Origin: Candidatus Jordarchaeales archaeon
GTDB taxonomy: Archaea > Asgardarchaeota > Jordiarchaeia > Jordiarchaeales > Freyrarchaeaceae
NCBI GenBank assembly: GCA_038889235.1
Contig: JAWAHN010000003.1
Coordinates: 53,703 to 117,702 of the forward strand
DNA: 64,000 nucleotides
Reading direction: 5' to 3'
Shown here: in pieces, positions 17,440 to 26,290 of the stretch
How positions within the stretch are numbered: the stretch's first letter is position 1
Layout of the letters: the number at the start of each line of letters is the position of its first letter
Program-made: the position numbers and the translations under genes
The notes under the pieces: generated by a model
Told to the model about the DNA's origin: nothing
The model's database searches: none
The model's input: only the letters and a program-made list of their open reading frames with translations

Positions 17440-18377
17440 TTCACCTCCTTTTCAACCTCTCTTTCAACCATTCCGCTCCAAGCGACCTTTCTCACTCCTT
17501 CCTCCTCAGCGACCCGGGCAAGCCTCTCCATCTCCTCTCTCCTCATAAGCCTCGCCCCCTCAAGCGGGAACTTCAACCCAAGGCGCTTGTACTTGGACAC
17601 GCAGAGATTATTGAAGGCGAGTAGGTCGTAGCGTTCAACGGTCGGCAGTTTCTCGACTATGAAGCGTGAAACCGCCCTCACGTTCTCCTCGCTGTCCGTC
17701 ATCCCTGGTATGATCGGGGTCCTAATCCACATGCGCACCCCTTCCTCAGCAAGTCTAACAGCGTTCTCCCATATCAGCCATGGGTCCACCCCTGTAAGCT
17801 CCCTGTGCTTCGCAGAGTCCATGACCTTCAAGTCGTAGAGGACGAGGTCAACCCACTCCAGCAGCTCCTCGAACTTCCCCCATGGGGCGAAACCGCTAGT
17901 GTCTAGAGCCACGTGGACTTCGTGCTCCTTGAGGGATGGGAGCACCTCCACTAGGAAGTCGGCCTGAAGCATAGGCTCCCCTCCTGAGAAAGTGACCCCG
18001 CCTCCAGACGTGTCGTAGAACACTTTGTCGCGCAGCACTTCGTCTACAAGCCTCTCAGGAGTGTACTCGACACCTATGACTTCAAGCGCCCCCGTGGGGC
18101 ACGCCTTCACACAAAGCCCGCACGCGGTGCACTTTCCCCTGTCTATGTGAAGGCCGTCCCTTTCCAGTTTGAGAGCTCCGGCGCTGCAAGCTCTAACGCA
18201 CGCCCTCACACCTATGCATCTCACGTCATACCACACGAGCTCCGGCCTCGGGTTGAGCCCCTCTGGGTTCTGGCACCATAGGCATCGGAGAGGGCAACCC
18301 TTCATGAAAACCGTCGTCCTTATCCCGGGCCCATCCTCCGTGGAGAACCTTTGAACGTTGAACACCACTCCTTTCAA
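17436..18377 (-). CDS. Glycyl-radical enzyme activating enzyme (radical SAM)
   Basis: A 313-residue PflA-like activase. The radical-SAM cluster is CPLRCLWC (Cys28, 32, 35), preceded by the family segment FSTEDGPGIRT. Between this and the core lie two extra ferredoxin-like clusters, CIGVRACVRACSAG and CTACGLCVKACP, as in activases of glycerol dehydratase, choline lyase and related enzymes; plain PflA lacks them. TFSGGEP is the SAM-binding GGE motif. It uses S-adenosylmethionine to place the glycyl radical on the enzyme encoded just upstream (18391-20757), 13 bases away. Such chemistry requires anoxic conditions. Confidence 0.93.
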   Translation of the reverse strand: MKGVVFNVQRFSTEDGPGIRTTVFMKGCPLRCLWCQNPEGLNPRPELVWYDVRCIGVRACVRACSAGALKLERDGLHIDRGKCTACGLCVKACPTGALEVIGVEYTPERLVDEVLRDKVFYDTSGGGVTFSGGEPMLQADFLVEVLPSLKEHEVHVALDTSGFAPWGKFEELLEWVDLVLYDLKVMDSAKHRELTGVDPWLIWENAVRLAEEGVRMWIRTPIIPGMTDSEENVRAVSRFIVEKLPTVERYDLLAFNNLCVSKYKRLGLKFPLEGARLMRREEMERLARVAEEEGVRKVAWSGMVEREVEKEVK

Positions 18378-18390
18378 GGGCTTTCCGCTC

Positions 18391-20757
18391 CTACAAGCCG
18401 TGGCAGGCTCTGGCTATTATTTCCTCCTGTTGCTCCTTTCCTAAGGTCACGAAGTACGCGTTGTACCCTGTTACGCGGACTAACAGGTTCCTGTATTCTT
18501 CCGGCTTCCTCTGAGCCTCCCTCAAGACCTCCGGGTTTATCATGTTGACTTGTAGGCTTGTCCCTCCTATCTCGCAGCATGCTAACAGGAGTGCCGCAAG
18601 CTTTTCGAGGTGCTCGGCGTCCCTCACCGACGACGGGTTCAATGTGATCACTTGCGACGCGCCGTTCGGAACGGTTTCGAGCCCAAGCTTTCCGACCGAG
18701 CGTATGACTGCTGTCGGCCCCTTAGAGTCCATTCCTTGGACTGGTTGGACGCCGTTAGACAGGAATTTGCCTCTAGGCCTCCCGTCTGGTGTGGCTGCAG
18801 TTTTTGGGGCGAAGTCTATGTAGTAGTTCCAGGAGAGGTATCCTCCCCTGTACCTTCTCCCGGTTGCAGGCGAAACATGTTTGAACACCTCCTGCGTCCA
18901 GTACCTTGATACCTTTCTGGCTATCTGGTCCACGTAGTCGTCGTCATTACCAAACTTCGGCGCCTTGAACAGAAGCCTTCTTTGGAGTTCCTCGAACCCT
19001 TCAAAGTTCCTCTTTATCGCCTCCACAAGCTCCTCCATTGTTACCTCTTTATCTTCGAAGACAAGTTTCTTGACTGCAGCCAGGCTGTCCGCCACCGTCG
19101 CCAGCCCCACACCCTCAACGGTTATAAAGTTGTAGACCGCTCCTCCCTGCCTAACGTCAATTCCCTTCTCAGCGCACCCGTCCACTAGGGCGGAGAGGTA
19201 TGGAACCGGCTCCCAGCGCGCCCTGATAGCGTCAGCCTCCGAGGCGAGCTCAAGCGTTCTTTCAATGCACTTTTTAAGCTGGGCGAAGTATGCCTCCTCG
19301 AACTCCTCGTAGCTCTTAAACTTCCTCGGGTCCTTAGTTTTTACGCCTATCATTTCGCCGGTCTTCAGGTCGCGCCCCATGCCGAAGACGAGCTCCAAGG
19401 GCTTAGCCAGGTTTATGTTGACGTCCACGGTTCCCGACCTGTCTTTTCCCTGGGCTGTGTTTTCAAGGCATCCTACGACCCCGTAGTCCCAGGCTTCGTC
19501 CTCGGGGATCCCTTCCCAGACGAGCCCCTTTATCGCCTGCTCGTCGAAGTTTATGAGGAAGGGTGAGCCCTGCGTTCGGGCTAAGACCTCGCACATCTTA
19601 AGCAAGAACTCTCTTGATATGTTCTTGTGTATCCTTATGTTGAGTTTCGGCTCGAGCATGTTCATTTCCTCGGCGACCTCGAGGACTAGCCAGGTGAGCT
19701 CGTTCACAGCGTCGCTTCCATCCTTCTTAATTCCGCCTATCGTTATTAGCTGTCCGAACCCGGAGTTAATCCCTTGGTTCCCTATCTTCCCCATGTAGTC
19801 GTAGGCGTAGTTGTGCTTAACCCAGAAGCAGCGAAGCAGCTCCTTCGCCATTTCCTTCGTCAGTCTGCCCTCTTCAATGTCCCTCTTGTAGTACGGGTAC
19901 ATGTACTGGTCGAACCTTCCATGCGACAGCCCGGGTCCCGGGTAACTCTCAGCAGCCATCACGAGCATGTGGGTGAACCAGAGTGACTGGAGTGCCTCCC
20001 AGAAAGTTTCCGCCGGCTCCCATGGGACCTTCCTGCATATCCTGGCTATTTCGAGCAGCTCGCGTCTCCTCTCTTCGTTCTCCTCTTTCTCCGCTAGTCT
20101 CTCAGCTTCCTCAGCGTACCTCTCAGCCAGCCTCTTAACTGCTTCAATGGCTATCACCATGGCTCTAACATAGTCCTTTTTCTCCTTGTCCTCATGCTTC
20201 TCCATCCACTGGAGGAGCTCGTCCCTTATCCCCTTAAACCCTTTCTCGAGAACCTTCCTGTAGTTTGGTATTATGTGCCCGGGTATGGCGCCGCAGTTCA
20301 TGACACCTAGGTCGGATAGTTTAACCATTTTCCTGAACCATTTCTCCTCAGCCTTCCTCCACTTTTTAGCCTCTTTCTTTGTGAAGCACTTTGACAGGGC
20401 GGTGTTGAAGTTGAAGCCAACTATGAGTTCGCCGTCAAGTATTCTCACCGGGAGGTATTCCTCTACTACCTTCCTGAAGAATATAGCCCTCCTGACCGGT
20501 AGGCTCTCTTTCCAGAACCCTTCGGGGGGCTCGACTTTAACGGCTATCGTCTTAAGTGTGTCTCTTATAGCTGGAAGGAAGGGAAACAACTCGGGAACAA
20601 CTCCCCAGTCGTGGTAGGAGAAAACCTCGTCCCAAGGCGTCCCCGTGGTGTAAGCGATCACCTCGTTCGTTGGACGCCTTTCAAAGGAAAAGTACTCGTC
20701 CCTGAGTTTCCTGACCCTCTCGGAAAGTTTCTCCGAGGGAGACCAAATCTTCATCAT
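18391..20757 (-). CDS. Glycyl-radical enzyme, dehydratase/decarboxylase-type (PflD-like)
   Basis: A 788-residue glycyl-radical enzyme of usual family length. The C-terminal radical loop is VRVTGYNAYFVTL with Gly764. The thiyl site is GCLEN with Cys430 followed by Glu432; a Cys-x-Glu site is typical of eliminating and decarboxylating members (glycerol or diol dehydratase, choline lyase, hydroxyphenylacetate decarboxylase), not of pyruvate formate-lyase (Cys-Cys). GHIIPNYRKVLEKGF matches the first substrate-site loop. The second loop reads PGPGLSHGRFDQYMYPYY, whereas dehydratases usually have GHSISPGRxDQY, so the His there is displaced. The substrate is therefore open. It leads an operon with its activase and an FMN split-barrel protein. 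Confidence 0.9.
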   Translation of the reverse strand: MMKIWSPSEKLSERVRKLRDEYFSFERRPTNEVIAYTTGTPWDEVFSYHDWGVVPELFPFLPAIRDTLKTIAVKVEPPEGFWKESLPVRRAIFFRKVVEEYLPVRILDGELIVGFNFNTALSKCFTKKEAKKWRKAEEKWFRKMVKLSDLGVMNCGAIPGHIIPNYRKVLEKGFKGIRDELLQWMEKHEDKEKKDYVRAMVIAIEAVKRLAERYAEEAERLAEKEENEERRRELLEIARICRKVPWEPAETFWEALQSLWFTHMLVMAAESYPGPGLSHGRFDQYMYPYYKRDIEEGRLTKEMAKELLRCFWVKHNYAYDYMGKIGNQGINSGFGQLITIGGIKKDGSDAVNELTWLVLEVAEEMNMLEPKLNIRIHKNISREFLLKMCEVLARTQGSPFLINFDEQAIKGLVWEGIPEDEAWDYGVVGCLENTAQGKDRSGTVDVNINLAKPLELVFGMGRDLKTGEMIGVKTKDPRKFKSYEEFEEAYFAQLKKCIERTLELASEADAIRARWEPVPYLSALVDGCAEKGIDVRQGGAVYNFITVEGVGLATVADSLAAVKKLVFEDKEVTMEELVEAIKRNFEGFEELQRRLLFKAPKFGNDDDYVDQIARKVSRYWTQEVFKHVSPATGRRYRGGYLSWNYYIDFAPKTAATPDGRPRGKFLSNGVQPVQGMDSKGPTAVIRSVGKLGLETVPNGASQVITLNPSSVRDAEHLEKLAALLLACCEIGGTSLQVNMINPEVLREAQRKPEEYRNLLVRVTGYNAYFVTLGKEQQEEIIARACHGL

Positions 20758-20802
20758 TCAATCACAACCAAAGTCTCTTTCACCTCAATCTTTGCCTCTT
20801 CA

Positions 20803-20811
20803 TATTTTTAA
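20803..20811 (-). promoter_or_regulatory. TATA box for the glycyl-radical operon
   Basis: The minus strand reads TTAAAAATA, about 46 bases before ATG 20757. Confidence 0.45.
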
Positions 20812-20981
20812 GCGCTTTCACGGGAAGCAGCTTTATAAGTGGTTTAAAGCCTGTGTGCTCTCTAGCGCCCCCTGAAACCAGTCTGACCGTGTATCACTAG
20901 CCTGAGCACCAGCCTTTTGAGCCCTTCCTGGAGTAACCGCCTGCCTTATGTTCCCTTAAACGCCACGCTCACCCGTTTAGC

Positions 20982-20989
20982 TTTTAAAT
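20982..20989 (+). promoter_or_regulatory. TATA box for the vapBC pair
   Basis: TTTTAAAT lies 29 bases before ATG 21018, so the transcript has almost no leader. The longer open frame from 20988 begins on this element and is rejected. Confidence 0.45.
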
Positions 20990-21017
20990 GCATATTACAA
21001 TAGTGTATTTCACGGTG

Positions 21018-21245
21018 ATGTTATTGTCTGTCATTACGATTAGAATTCCGGACGAGCTGAAGGAAAGAATGCGCCGAGTGAAGGTCAACTGGAGCGAAGA
21101 GATAAGGAGATTTATCATCCAGCGTGTCGAGGAAGAGGAGCGTAGGGAGAACTTGGAGAGGGCACTTGAAATGTTGAAAGGGAGGAAAGGTGTCGAGAGA
21201 GGTTTCTCGGCGTTGTCGGTGAGGGATGACCGTGATAGTGGTTGA
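21018..21245 (+). CDS. vapB: VapB-type antitoxin
   Basis: A small basic/acidic protein of about 75 residues. The N-terminal ITIRIPDELKERMRRVKVNW is a DNA-binding ribbon-helix-helix-like segment of archaeal VapB proteins. A charged helix follows (RVEEEERRENLERALEML) and should wrap the toxin. It overlaps the downstream PIN-domain toxin gene by 20 bases. The gene at 41263 is clearly homologous (both have IP-LKE-M-xxxxVNWxEE-R-FI). By family knowledge it neutralises VapC and represses its own promoter. Confidence 0.8.
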   Translation: MLLSVITIRIPDELKERMRRVKVNWSEEIRRFIIQRVEEEERRENLERALEMLKGRKGVERGFSALSVRDDRDSG

Positions 21246-21624
21246 CGCTTCAGCCCTAGCTAAGGTCCTCCTGCAAGAGGAGGGTTGGGAGGGCGTTGAA
21301 CTAACAGCTAGGACAGCCACACTTGACCACGCGCTGATTGAAGCGCTTAACGCCGTGTGGAAGGCGGCAATTCTAGGAAAACTAGGGAAGGATGACGCCA
21401 TAGAGAGAGTTGAAGCCCTGAAGCTCATTAGCAGGGGGCTACTCGTTTTCAAAGCCCAGGAACACTTTAACCGCTCGATGGAAATAGCTCTCGCAGAAAA
21501 ACTCACCATTTATGACGCGGTCTACATAGCCCTTGCTGAGCAGCTCGGAGCAGAACTTCAAACCTCAGACACTAAACAGTTCTATGCAGCTAAAAAGTAT
21601 GTAAAAGCGAAACTCATAAAGTAG
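21226..21624 (+). CDS. vapC: VapC-type PIN-domain ribonuclease toxin
   Basis: A 132-residue PIN domain. The first acidic residue lies in VVDASALAKVLL, the second is the Glu in HALIEALNAVW, and the C-terminal pair is in TIYDAVYIALAEQ and LQTSDTKQF. These four acidic positions bind Mg2+ and cleave RNA, often tRNA or rRNA, in characterised VapC toxins. ATG 21226 lies inside the end of the antitoxin gene, which indicates translational coupling. It is similar in plan to the second VapC at 40841. Confidence 0.87.
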   Translation: MTVIVVDASALAKVLLQEEGWEGVELTARTATLDHALIEALNAVWKAAILGKLGKDDAIERVEALKLISRGLLVFKAQEHFNRSMEIALAEKLTIYDAVYIALAEQLGAELQTSDTKQFYAAKKYVKAKLIK

Positions 21625-22044
21625 GACGTGAGGTGCCAATCAATGTAACGTGAAGAAAAAGTTTGCTCCCTTAACAAACCGCAATAATGTCTGCTCCCAC
21701 CTTGTAGGCTGTATTTTTCCTGGAGTCGGTCCGCGGGTCTTAGTTTGAGTTCCCAAAGGAATAATTTCTGTATTTTCAGGAGTCCTCGTCTTTGACCATA
21801 ATTCCAAGTTGTGGGTTGTTGCTGCTGCCGCCGCTGTGCAGTTGTTTTCGCTTACACTAAGCCCCTCCTTCATAGTGAGAAAGATTTCGGCTGGCCTTGA
21901 AGAGCACCTCATCGCCTAAAAACTAATGACGTTGAATGCCCCTTCCAACCTCTTCTTAAAAAAAGAGCCCGTCTTTCCTACACCTAGTGTACTATAGAGC
22001 GAGATAGTGGAATGGTGGAATTCGACTTCTCCACCAATAGCTGA
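21625..22044. other. Intergenic stretch without a recognisable gene
   Basis: No convincing coding frame, RNA gene or repeat is visible. On the minus strand, short open runs such as TLGVGKTGSFFKKRLEG and a frame ending at 21640 look like decayed coding sequence downstream of the VapBC-like remnant, but they are too weak to name. Confidence 0.4.
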
Positions 22045-22315
22045 AGCTTTCCACGGTCGAATACCCCCAGATAAAAATACTAAAGTCTAAGATAACTCCA
22101 TTGGACCTACGTACTTCTATCCTCGACGAGCTCTTCCCACTTCCCTCCTCTCCGTTTTTTCTCTACAAGCCTTTTCAGAGCAAACCTCACCTAAGCTCCC
22201 TGTAGTCACGAAGCATCCTTCTTATGGCCTCGTCGATACCCAGCTCTCAGCCTCTTTTTCTCACGTACAGCCTCCTCCACTAAATCCTTCAAAACAGCTA
22301 TGGTCGTTCGCCACG
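22045..22315 (-). pseudogene. Decayed VapBC-like toxin-antitoxin remnant
   Basis: Minus-strand fragments in shifting frames read, in order, TTIAVLKDLVEEAVREKKRL, LGIDEAIRRMLRDYRELR, LKRLVEKKRRGGKWEELVED, VGPMELS and then VILDFSIFIWGYSTVES. The first four match the shape of an archaeal antitoxin with a helical tail. The last resembles the beta-strand 1 segment of a PIN domain (VxLDxSxxI). At least three frameshifts or stops interrupt it, so it cannot be functional as read. The identification rests on pattern recognition, not on an alignment. Confidence 0.4.
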
Positions 22316-23175
22316 TAAACCCGCATTTACACATCATCAATTTGTCACAGAGTTTCTCTCTGCGATACTGTGAACCTTCCCCTTCAACGGTCCGGATAGT
22401 ACGTAGAAAAGAACGAAAAATTATAGTTAAACTCAACTGTAAGTCAGAAAACTGTTCTAAGTGAAGGGTCACCTTCAGAGAGAAAAAAGGCCGAAGGTCT
22501 CTCCAGAAAAGATTAGAGAAAGAGGCGATGGAATACTAACAGTGGTTGTGCATGTGAGAGTTCTGGATACGTTAGTTTCCGCTCTGCGGTGGAAGCATCC
22601 GCTGGGTCAAACCTCTCACCCCTAGACTTCCTAACCGCCTTCACAGTCCTTAGAGGCGAAATTCGCCGCTTCCAGAGCCTTCTCAGTTAGCTTCTTAAGT
22701 CTCCTTCCTCTTCACCCCCACCTCGTTCTCGACAGCTGTCCCAACCACACATGTCTCAGGTCCATCCTCGAGCTTCTCCGCGTCCCTCCTTAAGCTCACG
22801 CCTTTAACCCTTACAAGCACTACAGAAGCAGCCGAAGCGACGCCATCCAAGAGCATGTGAATGTGTACATGGCCGCATGCGCGCATAAGTACCTTGCATA
22901 CGCGAAATTATTGTATACGTAAGAGTGTACAAAACTGTAAGGTTAATAGCGTGTTAGGCTTTTGAGTAATCCTGAACAGCCCCGGGTTTCCACAAAACTT
23001 AGGAGAAACAGTATTAGAGCGTGAGCGAAAGAGGCCTAGAATCGTCAGAAAGAAGGCAATTTAGAGTCGAGCCCTCTCCGAAAAGGGGGTTTTAAAATCT
23101 TCGTAACTAGACCTGCATCCATAGGAAGAGATGTGAAAGCGTAAAGGGGGGTGTTGGACTTGTGTTGCAACGCTA
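22316..23175. other. Intergenic stretch without a recognisable gene
   Basis: About 860 bases. A 63-codon minus-strand frame (22886-22695) with VSLRRDAEKLEDGPETCVVG and a following open run look like worn coding sequence, but I cannot assign a family. No tRNA-like cloverleaf, CRISPR repeat or terminal inverted repeats of an insertion sequence were found by eye. Confidence 0.35.
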
Positions 23176-24576
23176 TCACTTTATCTTTTCTGCTGGTAGC
23201 GCGTCGAGCTCGTTTATTATGTCGATAAACATTCTCGTTAGCTTTTCGAGCTGGTCTTCGGCGACTTTATCAGGTGTGTCTGTTGCGTCGAAGAGGTAGA
23301 CTGGCCCGCTTATCAAGCTGTATATTGGGACCCCGTTTTTCCAGAAGAGGTGCGCATCCGTTGGCACGTCTATCGGTGTATTAGTTGGCAGGACGAGTAT
23401 CCTCTCCACTCCGTTCTTGACTATGGCTTTCTTCGCGATGTCCACCATGACGGGGTTGTCTGTCGTGAAGAGGCCTCTCGGCTCCACATTCCCGGTCACA
23501 ACTCCAACCCCATCTTTTTCCAAGCACTCCTTAGCGACGTGCTCAATAGCTATATCCACGACCGCTCTCGCCACAATGTCACCCCTGTGGGCTTCTATAA
23601 ACGCCTTCTGCCCTACTCCTTCAGCACCTCCGTAAAAGTGGCCGGCCGTGAAGAGGAACACCAAGGTTTTTCTGGTTCTCTTGCCAAGCTTGGCAAAGTA
23701 CTTTGCTAGTGCCAGGACGACGGAGCAACCCGAAGCGTCCTCGACAGCGCTCTGGAAGGGGCCGTCATGATGAGAGTGGACGATTATTACGTCGTCCGTC
23801 TCCCCGGGGAGAACCCCGTAAACGTTGTGGGTCACTGCAGGCTTAACCTTTGCCTTAAGCACAATTTTACCCCTAACTTTCCCCCTACCCAGCATCTCCT
23901 TCAGTCTCGCCCCAGTTTCCCTGCTAACCCAAAGGCCAGGCATAGGCCTCATGACTCCATCGTATGGGGCATAATAAGTTAACTCCTTCCCCAGCTTCGG
24001 GTAGTCTTCAAGTATGCCGATAAATCCAACGGCTCCACGTTCACGCGCCATCTCGTAGGCGTCATATCCTCCTTCTATAAGCCTCATACCCAAACAGTTT
24101 AAACGTATCCAGGTTGCAGGATGCACCCAGTCCGGCGTTATGGTCCCCCCTGGATCGTGCGTGAAGTAAGCTATTGAGCGCAGAAGGGACACCGGCAGAG
24201 GGAGAAACTTAACGCTGACAACTACTATCTTTCCCCTCACGTCGCTCCTCTCGAAGTCCTCGGCGCGTCCCTCGCCAACATAGACCAGCTCTCCCTCCAA
24301 GCCACTAGTGGGAGCCGAGTAGGGAATGTAGAAGCACGGCAGCTTCTCAGGCTTCCCCCCTTCAGGCCGCACCTCCAAGCTCCACTTCTTAGCCATCCAG
24401 AGAGTTATGTTTATGGGCTCCATGCGCACATCCTTGAAGCCGAACTCTCGGAGCTTGTTGCGAAGGTATTTTTCAGCCTTAAGGTCGCCTTTGCTCCCCG
24501 GGATCCTGCGCCCCAGAGAGTAAAGGTCCAACACCCACCCGAAAATCTCGCTCTGAGAAGGCACAGCAAAAGCCAA
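23176..24576 (-). CDS. M28-family zinc peptidase with PA-type insert
   Basis: A protein of about 466 residues. An N-terminal segment is followed by a protease-associated (PA) insert (LEGELVYVGEGRAEDF to KIVVVSVKF, with VGFIGIL). The M28 di-zinc core then begins at HNVYGVLPG. HSHHDG and VEDASG supply likely metal ligands. The place where active members have an adjacent Glu-Glu reads FTAGHFYGGAEGVG, so the catalytic base is displaced or lost. PTDAHLFWKNGVP supplies the last His. The start is TTG 24576 behind GGAGGGAGGTG; the longer frame from 24627 lacks a ribosome site. No signal peptide. Probably an aminopeptidase relative, possibly with altered activity. Confidence 0.8.
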   Translation of the reverse strand: MAFAVPSQSEIFGWVLDLYSLGRRIPGSKGDLKAEKYLRNKLREFGFKDVRMEPINITLWMAKKWSLEVRPEGGKPEKLPCFYIPYSAPTSGLEGELVYVGEGRAEDFERSDVRGKIVVVSVKFLPLPVSLLRSIAYFTHDPGGTITPDWVHPATWIRLNCLGMRLIEGGYDAYEMARERGAVGFIGILEDYPKLGKELTYYAPYDGVMRPMPGLWVSRETGARLKEMLGRGKVRGKIVLKAKVKPAVTHNVYGVLPGETDDVIIVHSHHDGPFQSAVEDASGCSVVLALAKYFAKLGKRTRKTLVFLFTAGHFYGGAEGVGQKAFIEAHRGDIVARAVVDIAIEHVAKECLEKDGVGVVTGNVEPRGLFTTDNPVMVDIAKKAIVKNGVERILVLPTNTPIDVPTDAHLFWKNGVPIYSLISGPVYLFDATDTPDKVAEDQLEKLTRMFIDIINELDALPAEKIK

Positions 24577-24925
24577 ACACACCTCCCTCCATAGGACTAA
24601 GGTATGGAGCTGGCACCTTAATAACAATTTCTGAAGATATCAAGGAAGTAGCGCTGGAAGGGAGGTGAACAGGGAAAAATATGGGAGAGGAACGCATCGT
24701 TTACTTTAAGGAGAAACGATGCCTAAGGGTTTTTGGGGAAGAAGGGTTGGTGGGGGGAAAACAGGACACAGTCCGAGACGGGCAGCTAAAGAGACATCGA
24801 AATTGGGGGTACAGCGTATCAATGCAGCCAACAAGGTTCCGAGCAAGCTCTACGCGAGGGAAATTGATGAGTCCTGTTTGGAGGCTGCTAGGGTGGTGGA
24901 ATAGGCGTGGCATTTAGGAGGATTC
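24577..24925. other. Intergenic stretch without a supported gene
   Basis: Two overlapping plus-strand frames (24681-24917 and 24719-24904) cover it. Neither resembles a known family, and only part of each has plausible codon use. If real, the shorter one would end 21 bases before the nucleotidyltransferase gene. I do not annotate either as a gene. Confidence 0.35.
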
Positions 24926-25186
24926 ATGAGTGTGAGAGGCGTGGCGCTCTCCGAAGAGCATAGAACGAAGCTGGCTTCCTACTTGTTGAGAAAGTTGAGC
25001 GTAACCAGGGTTTACTTGTTCGGCTCGAGGGTTTACGTTGTCCCCTTCGAAGACAGCGACCTCGACATCATAGCGGCTTCAGAGGAGTTCGGCAAACGCT
25101 GCTTCATCGAGAACAATGTAGCTGCTCAGCGAACTGTGGGATGGATCATCCACGACAGAAGCCCCCTTAACCCCCCGAACAAGTAA
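24926..25186 (+). CDS. Minimal nucleotidyltransferase (MNT), probably truncated
   Basis: An 86-residue protein with the nucleotidyltransferase core: RVYLFGSRVY, then FEDSDLDIIAAS, giving the GS and DxD motifs that bind NTP and Mg2+. AGGAGG precedes the ATG. MNT proteins of this type usually run to 110-150 residues with a third catalytic Asp on a later strand. Here the similarity fades after ENNVAAQRT and the protein ends at 25186, just before a run of ten or more G at 25217. A truncation or frameshift is likely. No HEPN partner follows. Confidence 0.6.
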   Translation: MSVRGVALSEEHRTKLASYLLRKLSVTRVYLFGSRVYVVPFEDSDLDIIAASEEFGKRCFIENNVAAQRTVGWIIHDRSPLNPPNK

Positions 25187-25274
25187 AGAAGTACGGGAAG
25201 GAAGGTCACCATTGGCCGGGGGGGGGGGCGCTGGAGAAATAAATCAGAATCCGGGGCTGTAAACTATTCGAAAG

Positions 25275-26063
25275 CTACCTTGGCTTAAACGCCAGAACGC
25301 ACTTTTCCTTCCTGACAACACTCGCCACGAAGCCGACGCCTTCAAGCCTGGCGGCAACACCCTTAGCCAAGTCTTTCCCACGTATAAGCTGACCAGGGGA
25401 TCCAACATAGTGGAACAAGGAGCCCCCCGGCCTAAGCACCCTGAAAAGCTCCTTGTAAAACTCCTGCGAGTAAAGCTCGCCAGCTAAGCCGAAGCGCGGA
25501 GGGTCGTGGAGAACCCTGTCGAAAGAGCAGTCCTCGAACTCGCCTACAACCTCGAATGCGTCGCCGTGGATAACCGTAACCTTCTCCAGCTCCCGGGACC
25601 ACGGGTTATACTCCGCGAACCTCAGCACGGTTTCAGACTTCTCGATACTCGTAACCCTAGCCCCCCTACGCAGAGCGTGAATAGCAGTATAACCCAAGCC
25701 CGTGCAGACATCCAAAACCCTCTCCCGCGGCTTAACCCCAAGCACCCTAACCTTCCGCCTCGAGTCGTCCCAAGGAGTCATACCCAGAACCCTGTGCATG
25801 TAAATGCCGTTAATCTGAAGGGTCGGAGCAGAACCCTCAACCACACACCTAAGCTTGTAATACGTCTCCTCCTCGGGGTTCCACTCCTCAAGCAACCTGA
25901 CCCCGCCGTCACCCTCAACCACACAAATCGACCCATCACACCTCTCAGCAAATTCACGAAGCACACCAACATCAACACTCACGCCACCAGGCAGAAGGGC
26001 TACACCCCCCTCAACCCTAACACTACTAACAGACAATCCCAGATCCAAGCTCACCTCCACCAA
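25275..26063 (-). CDS. SAM-dependent methyltransferase, archaeal conserved
   Basis: Class I methyltransferase of about 262 residues. Motif I is RVLDVCTGLGYTAI, motif II ends in TSIEKSE, the acidic loop is VIHGDAFEVV, and motif IV is LHDPPRFGLAGELYS. FRVLRPGGSLFHYVGSPG is the post-motif strand. DPPR-type motif IV is seen in archaeal proteins of unknown target, some annotated as spermidine-synthase-like. TTG 26063 is chosen because it follows GGGGGAGAGGGG and the domain begins there (VEVSLDLGLS). The 180 bases upstream are very C/A-rich on the plus strand and hold no gene. Confidence 0.78.
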   Translation of the reverse strand: MVEVSLDLGLSVSSVRVEGGVALLPGGVSVDVGVLREFAERCDGSICVVEGDGGVRLLEEWNPEEETYYKLRCVVEGSAPTLQINGIYMHRVLGMTPWDDSRRKVRVLGVKPRERVLDVCTGLGYTAIHALRRGARVTSIEKSETVLRFAEYNPWSRELEKVTVIHGDAFEVVGEFEDCSFDRVLHDPPRFGLAGELYSQEFYKELFRVLRPGGSLFHYVGSPGQLIRGKDLAKGVAARLEGVGFVASVVRKEKCVLAFKPR

Positions 26064-26290
26064 CCCCTCTCCCCCAGCAATAAGACCAGCACTCCAACAA
26101 GACAGTACAGGCAAACCCCTAGAGTGGAAACACCAAACCCTCAACAACACCAACCCCTCAAACACACACCAAAAAACACACCAAAAACAGAGAATATCTG
26201 CCTTACGCACCAAAAACATCAAACGTGCAGGCAAACCCAAACACAGACAAAAAAAGGGGAAATTGAAAGGAGTTCAAACGTTGTCCCTGC

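Noticed and set aside
21625-23175. Search for tRNA genes or an insertion sequence in the large gap
   Set aside because: No T-arm/anticodon pattern, no terminal inverted repeats and no transposase motif could be seen by eye; a covariance-model search would be decisive.
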